A stretch of DNA of 30,440 nt from PALSA-243 sp049522755 (GTDB lineage Bacteria; Acidobacteriota; Terriglobia; Bryobacterales; Bryobacteraceae), in contig JBEKNN010000096.1 of NCBI GenBank assembly GCA_049522755.1, positions 1 through 30,440 of the forward strand. Reading direction: 5' to 3'. The notes beneath the pieces are model-generated. The model was not told where the DNA came from. It searched no databases and saw only the letters and a list, made by a program, of their open reading frames with translations. Each line of letters opens with the position of its first letter. Within the stretch, counting starts at the first letter, position 1. A program made the translations under genes and the position numbers. Of the stretch, positions 1-9,089 are shown one piece after another.

Positions 1-156
1 CAGCCCAAACCGTTCGCGGCCGGCCGTGAGGCTGCGGCCGCTCGCCTTCATGACGCCGCCCGGAGCGATGCGCGTCGCCCGAAACGCCGGTAGTGGGCTA
101 CTTTGGATTTCCGCAGGCTTGACGCAAGCCGCCCGAACGTGCCACGCTTGTAGTGT

Positions 157-435
157 ATGCGAAAGCCGTCAGGCAGAGAACCAGAAGACGAAGTCCAGGC
201 CGGTTTCATGGCCGTACATAGATTGCTGGGTGACCTTCCGAGCGAGCCAGAAGGATCATCCGAGAAAGCAGCCGAGCCCGTCCGCTCCCTCCGTTCGCAA
301 ATCCTATCCGAACTTGGCCGCGAAGGCGGAAAAATCGGCGGCAAGGCGCGCGCCGCGAGCATGACACCGGAACAGCGCCGCCGAAGCGCCCGGAAGGCAG
401 CTAAGGCGCGTTGGGCAAGACAAAAGGCGTCCTGA
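157..435 (+). CDS. Small basic protein with KGG-like C-terminal motif
   Basis: A 92-aa reading frame. Its second half is rich in Gly, Ala, Lys and Arg: a GGKIGGKARA stretch, then a TPEQRR..ARKAAKARW stretch. Tails of this kind (paired GGK motifs, then an 'EQR..ARKAA.ARW' helix) recur in many short uncharacterised bacterial proteins and resemble the KGG stress-protein motif. The charge suggests nucleic-acid or surface binding, but no function is shown. ATG 157 has no clear ribosome site. ATG 208 is an alternative that leaves the conserved tail intact. A 112-aa frame on the same strand from position 26 overlaps it and looks like a shadow. Confidence 0.55.
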   Translation: MRKPSGREPEDEVQAGFMAVHRLLGDLPSEPEGSSEKAAEPVRSLRSQILSELGREGGKIGGKARAASMTPEQRRRSARKAAKARWARQKAS

Positions 436-511
436 ATAGCATAGGGGCCGTCAAAGCAAAGGTATCGAAAGTCTGGATTGGATGAACGTGTGAAACGCGA
501 AAGAGACATCG

Positions 512-754
512 CTACGCTTCGGGAATCCGAATGCGCCGGGACGGAAGCCGCATAGACATGACTGAACGTGAATACCGAAGCATCCGCGCGATTCTTCGTA
601 ATCTCACGACTATCAGTAACAGATAGACTCCATAGCCAAAAACTACGAGGCCGAGAATAAAAACAAAAATCCACAACCAACCCTTCCTGTCATAATCACT
701 ACAGATCTTCCCCTTCCAGTATCCGTAACCGAATACTATAAATCCCACAAGCAT
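512..754 (-). CDS. Candidate small two-helix membrane protein
   Basis: An 80-aa frame from the ATG at 754. It has two strongly hydrophobic segments: residues about 1-14 (LVGFIVFGYGYW) and about 27-50 (LWIFVFILGLVVFGYGVYLLLIVV). A basic tail rich in Arg follows. The two helices share a 'VFGYG' element, suggesting an internal duplication. The frame stays open much further upstream (to 1657), but that part runs antisense to a better gene and looks non-coding. No good ribosome site precedes the ATG; the upstream bases are a run of C. It diverges from the gene at 785 in a patch with lower GC than the rest of the window. Function unknown; it could be a chance hydrophobic frame. Confidence 0.35.
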   Translation of the reverse strand: MLVGFIVFGYGYWKGKICSDYDRKGWLWIFVFILGLVVFGYGVYLLLIVVRLRRIARMLRYSRSVMSMRLPSRRIRIPEA

Positions 755-759
755 AATAA

Positions 760-768
760 ATGGGGGGG
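760..768 (+). other. ATG followed by a seven-G homopolymer at a possible gene start
   Basis: An ATG at 760-762 runs into seven consecutive G (762-768). As written, this ATG reaches a stop after five codons. Removing one G would join it in frame to the gene called at 785, giving a normal ATG start and a fuller N-terminal membrane helix beginning MGGRLKTILEITAIG. Tracts like this occur at phase-variable genes and at sequencing errors; the sequence alone cannot say which applies. Confidence 0.5.
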
Positions 769-784
769 CCGACTTAAGACGATC

Positions 785-1426
785 TTGGAAATTACTGCCA
801 TCGGCGCGGCTATCTGGATCGGACGTATAAACCTTAAGGTCCTGCGCCAGATCGAGCGACAAACTCCGGAAATAGCAAAGAGCGCTGATGCAGCGAAGGC
901 CTCTGCTGAGCTGACTAGGCAGCAACTGCTTTTGACGCTGCCCGCTATAATTACTATCGATTTTGGGGTAGCCGAAGAAGGTCTTGGAGTGACCGTCGAG
1001 AACCACGGTCATGCTATTGCGCGAAATATTTCCGTAAAGATTACCGTCACACCTGAAACACTTCCGAAAAGAACAGTGCTGGGATCTGCCGATTACAGCG
1101 TTGTATGGCCTACGCTGCCGCCTGGACCTCCCTTCCTCAATGTCACTGGTAGAACATTCCCAATTCCCCGCTTTAATGTATATACGCGGGAGGACGCAAC
1201 GGATACCAAATGGAGTGTAACAGTTAAGGGAACGACTTCTTGGGACGACGGCTTCGGAAATGTGGAGAGCAAATCTATCTGTTTGTCTTATCTTGGATAT
1301 CACGTTTTGAACGCTGTCGGTGGCCGGATGGGATCGGATAAATTTATTCCGTGCGACGACTTTCCCGTTGCCTTGCGTAACGCCTTGGATGCAAAGCTGG
1401 AAGAAGCTCGGCGTAAAGTCAATTGA
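785..1426 (+). CDS. Membrane-anchored protein with coiled coil and beta-rich domain
   Basis: A 213-aa frame opening with TTG at 785. Residues 3-18 are hydrophobic (ITAIGAAIWIGRINLK). A short heptad-like helix rich in Ala, Glu, Gln and Lys follows (about 20-47), then a beta-rich region with many Val/Thr/Ile that ends in a charged helix. This layout (one helix, short coiled coil, Ig-like beta domain with a 'VENHGHAIARNI' type strand) is common among uncharacterised bacterial proteins anchored in the inner membrane. The TTG start has no convincing ribosome site. The better start is ATG 760, one base out of frame across the G7 run. Local GC is lower than in the flanking genes, hinting at acquisition. 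No function is recognised. Confidence 0.6.
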   Translation: MEITAIGAAIWIGRINLKVLRQIERQTPEIAKSADAAKASAELTRQQLLLTLPAIITIDFGVAEEGLGVTVENHGHAIARNISVKITVTPETLPKRTVLGSADYSVVWPTLPPGPPFLNVTGRTFPIPRFNVYTREDATDTKWSVTVKGTTSWDDGFGNVESKSICLSYLGYHVLNAVGGRMGSDKFIPCDDFPVALRNALDAKLEEARRKVN

Positions 1427-1729
1427 GAACAAAGACTGGCATGTCACGCCACCATAAGCGTATCCCGCGAAACCCCAGAAGCAGCTTGATGTCCGAAATT
1501 TCAATTCCGCGTTCGGAACCGGACAGTCCTTGACGACAGGCTGGAGGCGTACCGAAAGAGTTCCAGCGCCGTACACTCCGAAAAAGTCCACCGCCATGTG
1601 CTCCCTGAGAATTCCAGCTTGGCCCCCCGAGGCACTGGGCACTGATGGGTCAAACACAGATCGCGTGGGTCAACAGAACGCGAGCGATGTCGCGGCACGG
1701 CCGCTTGCGCACACGCGCCGCTTCGATCC
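1427..1729. other. Gene-free stretch
   Basis: Several overlapping short open frames on both strands, none with a convincing start, composition or recognisable domain. It separates the lower-GC patch from the GAF-domain gene. I see no RNA gene, repeat or hairpin here. Confidence 0.4.
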
Positions 1730-2308
1730 CTACCGGCCCGAGAGCGCCAGTTCCACGTGATTGGCGGAATCCATCGCGGCCGAACCCATGCGCGCCAGCA
1801 GCAGGACACAGCCGATCTGCTCGGCCACCGTGGTGAGCACTTCCATTTCGCCGCCCGTATGCGGGTGGGGCTGGCGGTGCTGCACGTTGATGACGCCCAC
1901 TACGCGGTTGCGGGCGACGATGGGGGCGGAAAGGAACGCTTCGAAAGTATCTTCCGGCAGTTCGCCGAAGGTTTTGAAGCGGGCGTCCCTGTAAGCCTCG
2001 CGCGAAATAGCCACCAGTCGGCGCTCGCGCGCCACCCAGCCGGTCAATCCTTCACTCCACTGCATGCGCACTTTGCCGATGGCGCTGGTGTGGGGCGTGT
2101 TGCTCGCGCACAGCACCAGCTCGGAACCATTGAGGAGATAGACCAGGCAGGAATCGCACTCGGTGAATTCCTCCACCAGCGACACCACGCCCTTGAGGAC
2201 TTCGGGGAGACTCATGTCGCGCACCATGAAGCGGCTGATCTTCTGGAACAGCCGCAGCTGCTGTTCCGTACGTTCGAGGCGCAGTTCCAGGTCCTTGGCT
2301 TTTGGCAC
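1730..2308 (-). CDS. GAF-domain signalling protein
   Basis: A 192-aa soluble protein. An N-terminal helix (AKDLELRLERTEQQLRLFQK) leads into a single GAF domain of about 150 residues. GAF hallmarks visible are 'EEFTECDSCLVYLL', the 'GLTGWVARERR' loop, and 'SAPIVARNRVVGVINVQHRQPH', followed by a closing helix (MEVLTTVAEQIGCVLL). GAF domains bind small ligands or mediate dimerisation. No output domain follows, so it may act through a partner. I chose GTG 2308 because a perfect TATAAT lies six bases upstream, which would make the mRNA leaderless. ATG 2329 in the same frame is the alternative and adds seven residues. The frame continues to 2443, but that part looks non-coding. Confidence 0.8.
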   Translation of the reverse strand: MPKAKDLELRLERTEQQLRLFQKISRFMVRDMSLPEVLKGVVSLVEEFTECDSCLVYLLNGSELVLCASNTPHTSAIGKVRMQWSEGLTGWVARERRLVAISREAYRDARFKTFGELPEDTFEAFLSAPIVARNRVVGVINVQHRQPHPHTGGEMEVLTTVAEQIGCVLLLARMGSAAMDSANHVELALSGR

Positions 2309-2314
2309 GTTCCT

Positions 2315-2320
2315 ATTATA
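2315..2320 (-). promoter_or_regulatory. Candidate -10 box for the GAF gene
   Basis: On the minus strand a perfect TATAAT ends six bases before GTG 2308, placing the expected transcription start at or next to the start codon. The -35 region is poor: TTGAAG is present but at a spacing of 20. Confidence 0.35.
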
Positions 2321-2329
2321 GACACGCAT

Positions 2330-2823
2330 CGCGGGGCGTGCTTCAAGGCTAGCCACAAAGAGTCCTAAGGAGGTTTGGAGGATACTACGTAGTTGTTCGG
2401 ACAGGCGCCGAACCGGGAATCGGCCCGGAGGCGAAGCACCCAACCCGGACGTCTGACCGTATCCGCGCTACGCAGCCATCATGTGCGGCCGAGCCACCTT
2501 ATTCGGCTTCCCCAAAAGCACGTTCACCCGACTTTGACTTTATTTTCAGGCCTTTCTAAAGCACTTAGGCCCTTCCGCGTGCTTCAGCCCCAAAAACGTC
2601 TGCTAGCCTCGAATCGAGTCCCCTTCGATGCCAACTCCCAAACCAGCCACTGCCAGCCGCGCCGACTCATTTAAATCTCGACGCGGGCTCCCCGGCCCAG
2701 TTACGCCACCCCCATGCTCCGCCCTAGGAATGTCCGCAATCCCAACAATCCAAAACCACTTCCAAGTTCTTGGCTTCGTTCCGCTATTTTTCGCGAACCC
2801 CCGCTTCCGCCGCGCCTTCCCAC
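2330..2823. other. Gene-free stretch, strongly C-rich on the + strand
   Basis: About 490 bases between the GAF gene and the tiny membrane protein. From about 2490 on, the plus strand is very poor in G and rich in C and A, so the minus strand is purine-rich. Open frames here (2603-2887 on minus, 2628-2867 on plus) have no convincing start or domain. A 10-bp palindrome ACTACGTAGT lies near 2385. I could not fit tmRNA, RNase P RNA, SRP RNA or a known riboswitch to it. Confidence 0.4.
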
Positions 2824-2982
2824 TTACCCCAGCAGGTAGAACAGCAGCGCCAACCCGCCCATCATGAATAGAATGAGGCCGATCCACACGAAGACGTATA
2901 GCGATTCCTGCTCCGGCGGCGGAGTGTGTATCCCAATCGCCATATGAAGTCCACGAACCAGACCAGCCAGGAATCGCATCAT
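2824..2982 (-). CDS. Small single-pass membrane protein
   Basis: A 52-aa protein beginning MMRFLAGLVRGLHMAIG. It has a short polar stretch (HTPPPEQES), then a strong hydrophobic helix to the C-terminus (YVFVWIGLILFMMGGLALLFYLLG). The ATG at 2982 is supported by GAGGG nine bases upstream, so I prefer it to the in-frame ATG at 3012. The Pro/Glu-rich segment before a C-terminal helix suggests a single-pass inner-membrane peptide. Function unknown. It is transcribed divergently from the hsp20-clpB run, and the AT-rich spacer at 3003-3070 may hold promoters for both. Confidence 0.65.
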   Translation of the reverse strand: MMRFLAGLVRGLHMAIGIHTPPPEQESLYVFVWIGLILFMMGGLALLFYLLG

Positions 2983-3040
2983 GCGCTTACCCTCGAATCG
3001 ATGGTAAACCAATATCTGCTACCAATGCAATAAAAAATAC

Positions 3041-3069
3041 TTGACAACTATAGACGCATATTATATTAT
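3041..3069 (+). promoter_or_regulatory. Sigma70-type promoter for hsp20
   Basis: A perfect TTGACA (3041-3046), a 17-base spacer and TATTAT (3064-3069, five of six consensus bases) lie in an AT-rich spacer. Transcription would start near 3076, about 54 bases before the hsp20 ATG. No CIRCE inverted repeat (the HrcA operator) is visible, so if the gene is heat-regulated some other mechanism is needed. Confidence 0.7.
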
Positions 3070-3129
3070 CGTACACAGATGAGGTCGAGACGGCCTCTCA
3101 ACAATTCCAAAAAAGGAGCTTTAAAAGTC

Positions 3130-3552
3130 ATGTCCCTTAGTCACTTCGATCCGTTAGCCAACCTCCGCGTTTTCGAGGATTCCTTTGCCCGGCTGCTCAG
3201 CGAGCCTCAGGCAAACAGGCCCTGGTCGCCCGCCGTCGATATCTACGAGACGGAAAACGAGCTGGTCCTGAAAGCCGATCTGCCCGACGTCGAGGCGCAG
3301 GACGTCAACGTCCGCGTCGAAAACCTGACGCTTACCATCTCCGGCGAGCGCAAGTTCGATAAGTCCACCAATGAGAAGGGCTTCCACCGCATCGAGCGCA
3401 GCTACGGCAACTTCACCCGCAGCTTCGCGGTTCCCAATACGTTCGATACCGAAAACATCGCCGCCAGCTTCAAAAACGGCGTCCTGACGGTCAAACTTCC
3501 CAAGAAGGAAGCCGCCAAGCCGCGCCAGATCAAGATCGAAACAGCCAAGTAA
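3130..3552 (+). CDS. Hsp20-family small heat-shock protein
   Basis: A 140-aa ATP-independent holdase chaperone of the alpha-crystallin family, expected in the cytoplasm as oligomers that keep unfolding proteins soluble for ClpB/DnaK. The alpha-crystallin domain runs from about residue 33 (WSPAVDIYETENELVLKADL) to about 125. It ends in the family's signature strand (NGVLTVKLPK, 116-125) and has an I-x-I motif at 134-136 (IKI), which in this family docks neighbouring subunits. ATG 3130 follows AAAGGAGC at a reasonable spacing; the in-frame start at 3079 has no ribosome site. clpB follows directly on the same strand, fitting a shared proteostasis role. The last 25 bases, including the stop, are repeated just downstream. 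Confidence 0.93.
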   Translation: MSLSHFDPLANLRVFEDSFARLLSEPQANRPWSPAVDIYETENELVLKADLPDVEAQDVNVRVENLTLTISGERKFDKSTNEKGFHRIERSYGNFTRSFAVPNTFDTENIAASFKNGVLTVKLPKKEAAKPRQIKIETAK

Positions 3553-3606
3553 GTACGACAGGCATCCTTGCCTGTCGCCGCGATCAAGATCGAATCAGCC
3601 AATTAA
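3528..3606 (+). repeat. 25-bp direct repeats flanking a palindromic element
   Basis: The last 25 bases of hsp20 including its TAA (3528-3552) recur at 3582-3606 with 23 of 25 bases identical. Between them lies a 29-base family-1 palindromic element. The arrangement resembles an insertion with duplication of the target, or a tandem duplication spanning the element's edge. Confidence 0.8.
3553..3581 (+). repeat. Family-1 palindromic element
   Basis: Begins GTACGACAGG and contains the perfect inverted repeat CGACAGGCA / TGCCTGTCG (3556-3564 and 3569-3577) around a TCCT loop, ending in GCCGC. The same frame (GTACGACAG, loop TCCT, CTGTCGCCGC) recurs at 7301-7384. There is no T-run, so it is unlikely to be a simple terminator. 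Confidence 0.75.
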
Positions 3607-3648
3607 TGCATCTATAGATTCAGGAATCCGATTTCGGGTCCTCGACCA

Positions 3649-3674
3649 AGGGCAGGCGGCATTCCGCCTGCCCT
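3649..3674 (+). repeat. Perfect 11-bp hairpin upstream of clpB
   Basis: Arms AGGGCAGGCGG (3649-3659) and CCGCCTGCCCT (3664-3674) flank a four-base loop. It ends 20 bases before the clpB ATG and lacks a U-tract. It could be another REP-like element, or could reduce readthrough from hsp20 into clpB. Confidence 0.6.
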
Positions 3675-3694
3675 GATTGTCGTTAGGGGGAAAA

Positions 3695-6346
<2,652 letters not shown>

Positions 6347-6427
6347 GAGAATGTTGGCCCCATGGAGAGAGTGTTGGCCCCGTGGCGCACGCACTCCTGC
6401 GTGCAGCGTTCACACTCGTGTGAACGC
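6347..6427 (+). repeat. Short direct repeat followed by two perfect hairpins
   Basis: Two 18-base copies of a GAGARTGTTGGCCCCRTG unit (6347-6364 and 6367-6384, 16 of 18 identical) are followed by two back-to-back palindromes: GCACGCA/TGCGTGC (6387-6404) and GCGTTCACAC/GTGTGAACGC (6406-6427). No U-tract. The paired hairpins look like a BIME-type intergenic element between clpB and htpX and may act in mRNA processing or attenuation. Confidence 0.7.
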
Positions 6428-6456
6428 GCTTCCGGGGCACATCGAGTGAGGCGTTT

Positions 6457-7299
6457 ATGAATGCTCTGAAAACTGCTCTATTGCTGGGGCTGATGAGTGG
6501 CCTGCTCCTGGTGGGCGGCGAGGCGATCGCCGGCCGCCAGGGGCTCTATTACGCCCTCGGCATCGCCGCCGTGATGAATTTCGGCAGCTATTTCTTCTCC
6601 GAAAAGCTCGCGCTGATGACGTACAATGCGCAACCGGTCACGCCGGAAGAGAATCCCGACGCTTACCGGCGCGTGGAGCCGATTGTCCGCGGGCTCACGC
6701 AGCGCATGGGCCTTCCCATGCCCAAACTGTGGCTGATTCCCGATCCGTCGCCGAACGCCTTCGCCACCGGACGCAATCCGTCGCATGCGTCGGTAGCGTT
6801 CACCCAAGGCATTTTGCAGCTCATGAACGACAACGAAATTGAAGGCGTGGTGGCGCACGAGCTGGGCCACGTACTGCATCGCGACATTCTGATCAGCTCC
6901 ATCGCCGCCATGCTCGCCGCGGCGATTACGTTCCTGGCGCGCATGGCATTCTGGTTCGGCGGCAGCCGCGACGAGGAAGACCGCGGGGGCGGAGTAATCG
7001 GCGGAATCCTTATGATGATCCTCGCGCCCATCGCCGCCATGCTCATCCAGATGGCTATTTCGCGCTCCCGCGAGTACGACGCGGATGCGGCCTCGGCCAA
7101 GTACGTCGGCTCGCCTTATCCGCTGATCAACGGCTTGCAGAAGCTCGATAGTTGGTCGAAGCGCATCCCCTTGGACGCGACGCCTTCCACCGCGCACATG
7201 TTCATCATTCAACCTTTCACGGGGCAAAGCCTGATGCGCCTGTTCTCGACGCACCCCTCCACAGAGGACCGCATCGCCCGCCTGCAGGCGATGCGATGA
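6457..7299 (+). CDS. htpX: Membrane zinc metalloprotease HtpX
   Basis: A 280-aa M48-family protease of usual HtpX length, which in known members degrades misfolded inner-membrane proteins. Two N-terminal hydrophobic helices (about 5-22 and 30-47) anchor it. The zinc motif HELGH is at 134-138, with catalytic Glu135, and the third zinc ligand Glu206 sits in SREYDADA. Two further hydrophobic segments lie between them (SSIAAMLAAAITFLARMAFW and GGILMMILAPIAAMLIQMAI). The C-terminus has the STHPSTEDRIARL signature of the family. The start follows GTGAGG at good spacing. Its place after hsp20 and clpB gives a soluble plus membrane protein quality-control set. Confidence 0.95.
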   Translation: MNALKTALLLGLMSGLLLVGGEAIAGRQGLYYALGIAAVMNFGSYFFSEKLALMTYNAQPVTPEENPDAYRRVEPIVRGLTQRMGLPMPKLWLIPDPSPNAFATGRNPSHASVAFTQGILQLMNDNEIEGVVAHELGHVLHRDILISSIAAMLAAAITFLARMAFWFGGSRDEEDRGGGVIGGILMMILAPIAAMLIQMAISRSREYDADAASAKYVGSPYPLINGLQKLDSWSKRIPLDATPSTAHMFIIQPFTGQSLMRLFSTHPSTEDRIARLQAMR

Positions 7300-7300
7300 T

Positions 7301-7384
7301 GTACGACAGACCTCCTGGTCTGCCGGCGCCATGGCGCGTCAGCCTTGTACGACAGACCTCCTGGTCTGTCGCCGCCATGGTGCG
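7301..7384 (+). repeat. Two tandem family-1 palindromic elements
   Basis: Two copies with a 46-base period start at 7301 and 7347, each beginning GTACGACAGACC, with a TCCT loop and GGTCTG. The second has a perfect 9-bp stem CGACAGACC/GGTCTGTCG (7350-7358, 7363-7371). The first has the shorter stem CAGACC/GGTCTG (7307-7322). Both continue into a CGCCATGGYGCG sequence. Compared with the copy after hsp20, the stem bases have changed on both arms while pairing is kept. Confidence 0.8.
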
Positions 7385-7422
7385 CCTGCCATGACCCAAC
7401 CCGCCATAAAGCAGAGGCCAAT

Positions 7423-8625
7423 ATGAACCAGGTCCGCGTCAACCGCAAGGCGGCCGGACGCATCGCCTCCGGACACCCGTGGATCTTCTCCAGCGACGTC
7501 ACGGACCGCGGCCAGGCGCAACCCGGCGAGGCAGTGAATGTAGTGGACCAGCGGGGCCAATCCCTGGGCGTGGCGCATTACAGCTCTGCCTCGCAAATTA
7601 CTTTGCGGATGCTGGGCGGCAGCGGCGCCGGCCGCGATTTCTACCTGCAGCGGCTGCGCGCCGCCGAAGCGCATCGCCGCCGAGTCGTGCGCGACAGCGA
7701 TGCTTATCGGGTGATCCATGGCGAAGCGGATCTGCTGCCTGCACTGATCGTCGACCGCTATGGCGACTACCTGGTGATGCAGACGCTCGACCAGGGCATG
7801 GACGCGGCGAAAGGGGAAATCGCATCGTGCCTTCAAGAAATCTTCGAGCCGCGCGGCATCGTGGCGCGCAACGATGCCGCGGTCCGAGCCAAAGAGGAGT
7901 TGCCGCTCGAAACCACGGTACTGGCCGGCGAAACGTGGGGCGGGCCCATGTCCGGCCACGATATTCCGGACGCCGTCCCCGTCCGCATGAACGGGCTGAG
8001 CCTGACAGCCGACTTACTGCACGGCCAGAAGACCGGCATTTTCCTCGACCAGCGCGAAAACTATCTCGCCGCCGCCAGTTACGCCGCCGCCAGTTACGCG
8101 CGTGGGGGCCAGGCGCTCGACTGCTTCACCTCCACCGGCGGCTTCGCCTTGCATCTGGCGGCGAAGTGCGAGTCGGTCGAGGCCGTGGATAGCTCCGGCC
8201 CGGCGCTCGACCGCGCGCGCCAGAATGCCGCTGCGAACGGCATCGCCAACATCGATTTCCGCGAGGCCGATGTGTTCGACGTACTCAACGGATACAATAG
8301 CGCCCGCCGCGAATTCTCACTGGTCGTGCTCGATCCGCCGGCGTTCACCAAGTCGCGCCGGAACCTGGAAGCCGCCACCACGGCCTACAAGGAGATCAAT
8401 CTGCGTGCGCTTCGCTTGCTGGCGCCGGGAGGCATCCTGGTGACGTGCTCCTGCTCACACCACCTGAGCGAGTCGGCGTTCCTCGAATTGATCGCCCAAG
8501 CGTCACTCGACTCCAGGCGCACCCTGCGCGTTCTGGAACGGCGGACGCAGAGCCAGGATCATCCGATCCTGCTGACCGTCCCGGAAACGTTATACCTGAA
8601 GTGCCTGATTCTCGAAGTCTTGTAG
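7423..8625 (+). CDS. RlmI-like class I SAM-dependent rRNA methyltransferase
   Basis: A 400-aa protein of the RlmI/RlmK-type 23S rRNA cytosine-C5 methyltransferase family. An N-terminal PUA-like RNA-binding domain (about 1-75, KAAGRIASGHPWIFSSDV) is followed by a linker domain (QTLDQGMDAAKGEI...RNDAAVRAKEEL). The catalytic Rossmann domain has 'KTGIFLDQREN', the SAM-binding 'LDCFTSTGGFALHLA' (about 230-245), the acidic 'VEAVDSS', 'LVVLDPPAFTKSRR' (about 300-312) and 'GGILVTCSCSHHL', whose TCSCS cysteine is the expected nucleophile region. ATG 7423 follows GCAGAGG; the in-frame upstream start at 7345 lies inside a palindromic repeat. A perfect 15-bp tandem duplication (8068-8097) adds five residues just before the SAM motif. 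The exact target base is not known. Confidence 0.88.
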   Translation: MNQVRVNRKAAGRIASGHPWIFSSDVTDRGQAQPGEAVNVVDQRGQSLGVAHYSSASQITLRMLGGSGAGRDFYLQRLRAAEAHRRRVVRDSDAYRVIHGEADLLPALIVDRYGDYLVMQTLDQGMDAAKGEIASCLQEIFEPRGIVARNDAAVRAKEELPLETTVLAGETWGGPMSGHDIPDAVPVRMNGLSLTADLLHGQKTGIFLDQRENYLAAASYAAASYARGGQALDCFTSTGGFALHLAAKCESVEAVDSSGPALDRARQNAAANGIANIDFREADVFDVLNGYNSARREFSLVVLDPPAFTKSRRNLEAATTAYKEINLRALRLLAPGGILVTCSCSHHLSESAFLELIAQASLDSRRTLRVLERRTQSQDHPILLTVPETLYLKCLILEVL

Positions 8626-8665
8626 TGGGGCAGCCAATCCTGGCTGCAAGCCGCCTTTTCAGCCG
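8626..8665 (+). repeat. Family-2 palindromic element
   Basis: GTGGGGCAGCCAATCCTGGC lies directly after the methyltransferase stop. GCAGCCA (8630-8636) pairs with TGGCTGC (8641-8647), followed by a GCCGCC...AGCCGGC segment. Similar GTGGGGC-stem-loop-GCCG sequences occur at 14778, 27744 and, reversed, 28011. Confidence 0.6.
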
Positions 8666-8733
8666 GCGCTCGCGCCTGTACGGAACCATCCACTGGTAGG
8701 GCGGTTGCACCTTCAATGCAGGAGGTAGCCCTA

Positions 8734-8952
8734 ATGAATTCGGATCAACTCGAAGGCAACTGGAAGCAATTGAAAGGAAAGATGCGAGAGAAGTGGGGAA
8801 AGCTTACCGACAACGACTGGGAAATCGTGGCCGGTAAGAAAGACCAACTTCTGGGCAAGCTGCAAGAGCGTTACGGATATACGCGCGAGCAGGCCGAGCG
8901 CGACTACGACGATTGGGAACGCGCCAACAAGACTGCATCCAAGGTCGCTTAG
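8734..8952 (+). CDS. CsbD-family stress-response protein
   Basis: A 72-aa, highly charged helical protein matching the CsbD family: MNSDQLEGNWKQLKGKMREKWGKLTDND, then GKKDQLLGKLQERYGYTREQAERDYDDW. CsbD-like proteins are induced by general stress in many bacteria; their molecular role is unknown. ATG 8734 is well placed after GCAGGAGG (8719-8725 region). The in-frame ATG at 8716 would overlap that ribosome site and is rejected. It stands alone, bounded by a palindromic element upstream and a strong terminator downstream. Confidence 0.92.
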   Translation: MNSDQLEGNWKQLKGKMREKWGKLTDNDWEIVAGKKDQLLGKLQERYGYTREQAERDYDDWERANKTASKVA

Positions 8953-8973
8953 CCTTCAGACTCCTATCTTCGC

Positions 8974-9003
8974 GGGCGGGCAAATCTTGCCCGCCCCTTT
9001 TTT
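8974..9003 (+). terminator. Rho-independent terminator after the CsbD gene
   Basis: A perfect 10-bp GC-rich stem GGGCGGGCAA / TTGCCCGCCC (8974-8983 and 8987-8996) with a 3-base loop, followed by C and a run of six T. Confidence 0.9.
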
Positions 9004-9089
9004 CCCCAACAAAACATTCCACTCCCAAACCGTGATTTAATCTACAAGAGACCCATTCACATCGGGTCAAGACTTCAGAGGGAGGTTTC

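Noticed and set aside
755..1657. Upstream part of the 381-aa minus-strand frame
   Set aside because: Overlaps the 213-aa plus-strand gene antisense and has no membrane or domain signal; only the last 80 residues look protein-like.
2640..2760. Possible tmRNA start on the minus strand (GGGGGTGGCGTAACTGG)
   Set aside because: The match is short and no acceptor-like 3' end with CCA or peptide-tag frame follows.
3003..3129. CIRCE or ROSE-type heat-shock control before hsp20
   Set aside because: No TTAGCACTC-N9-GAGTGCTAA dyad and no clear fold masking the ribosome site.
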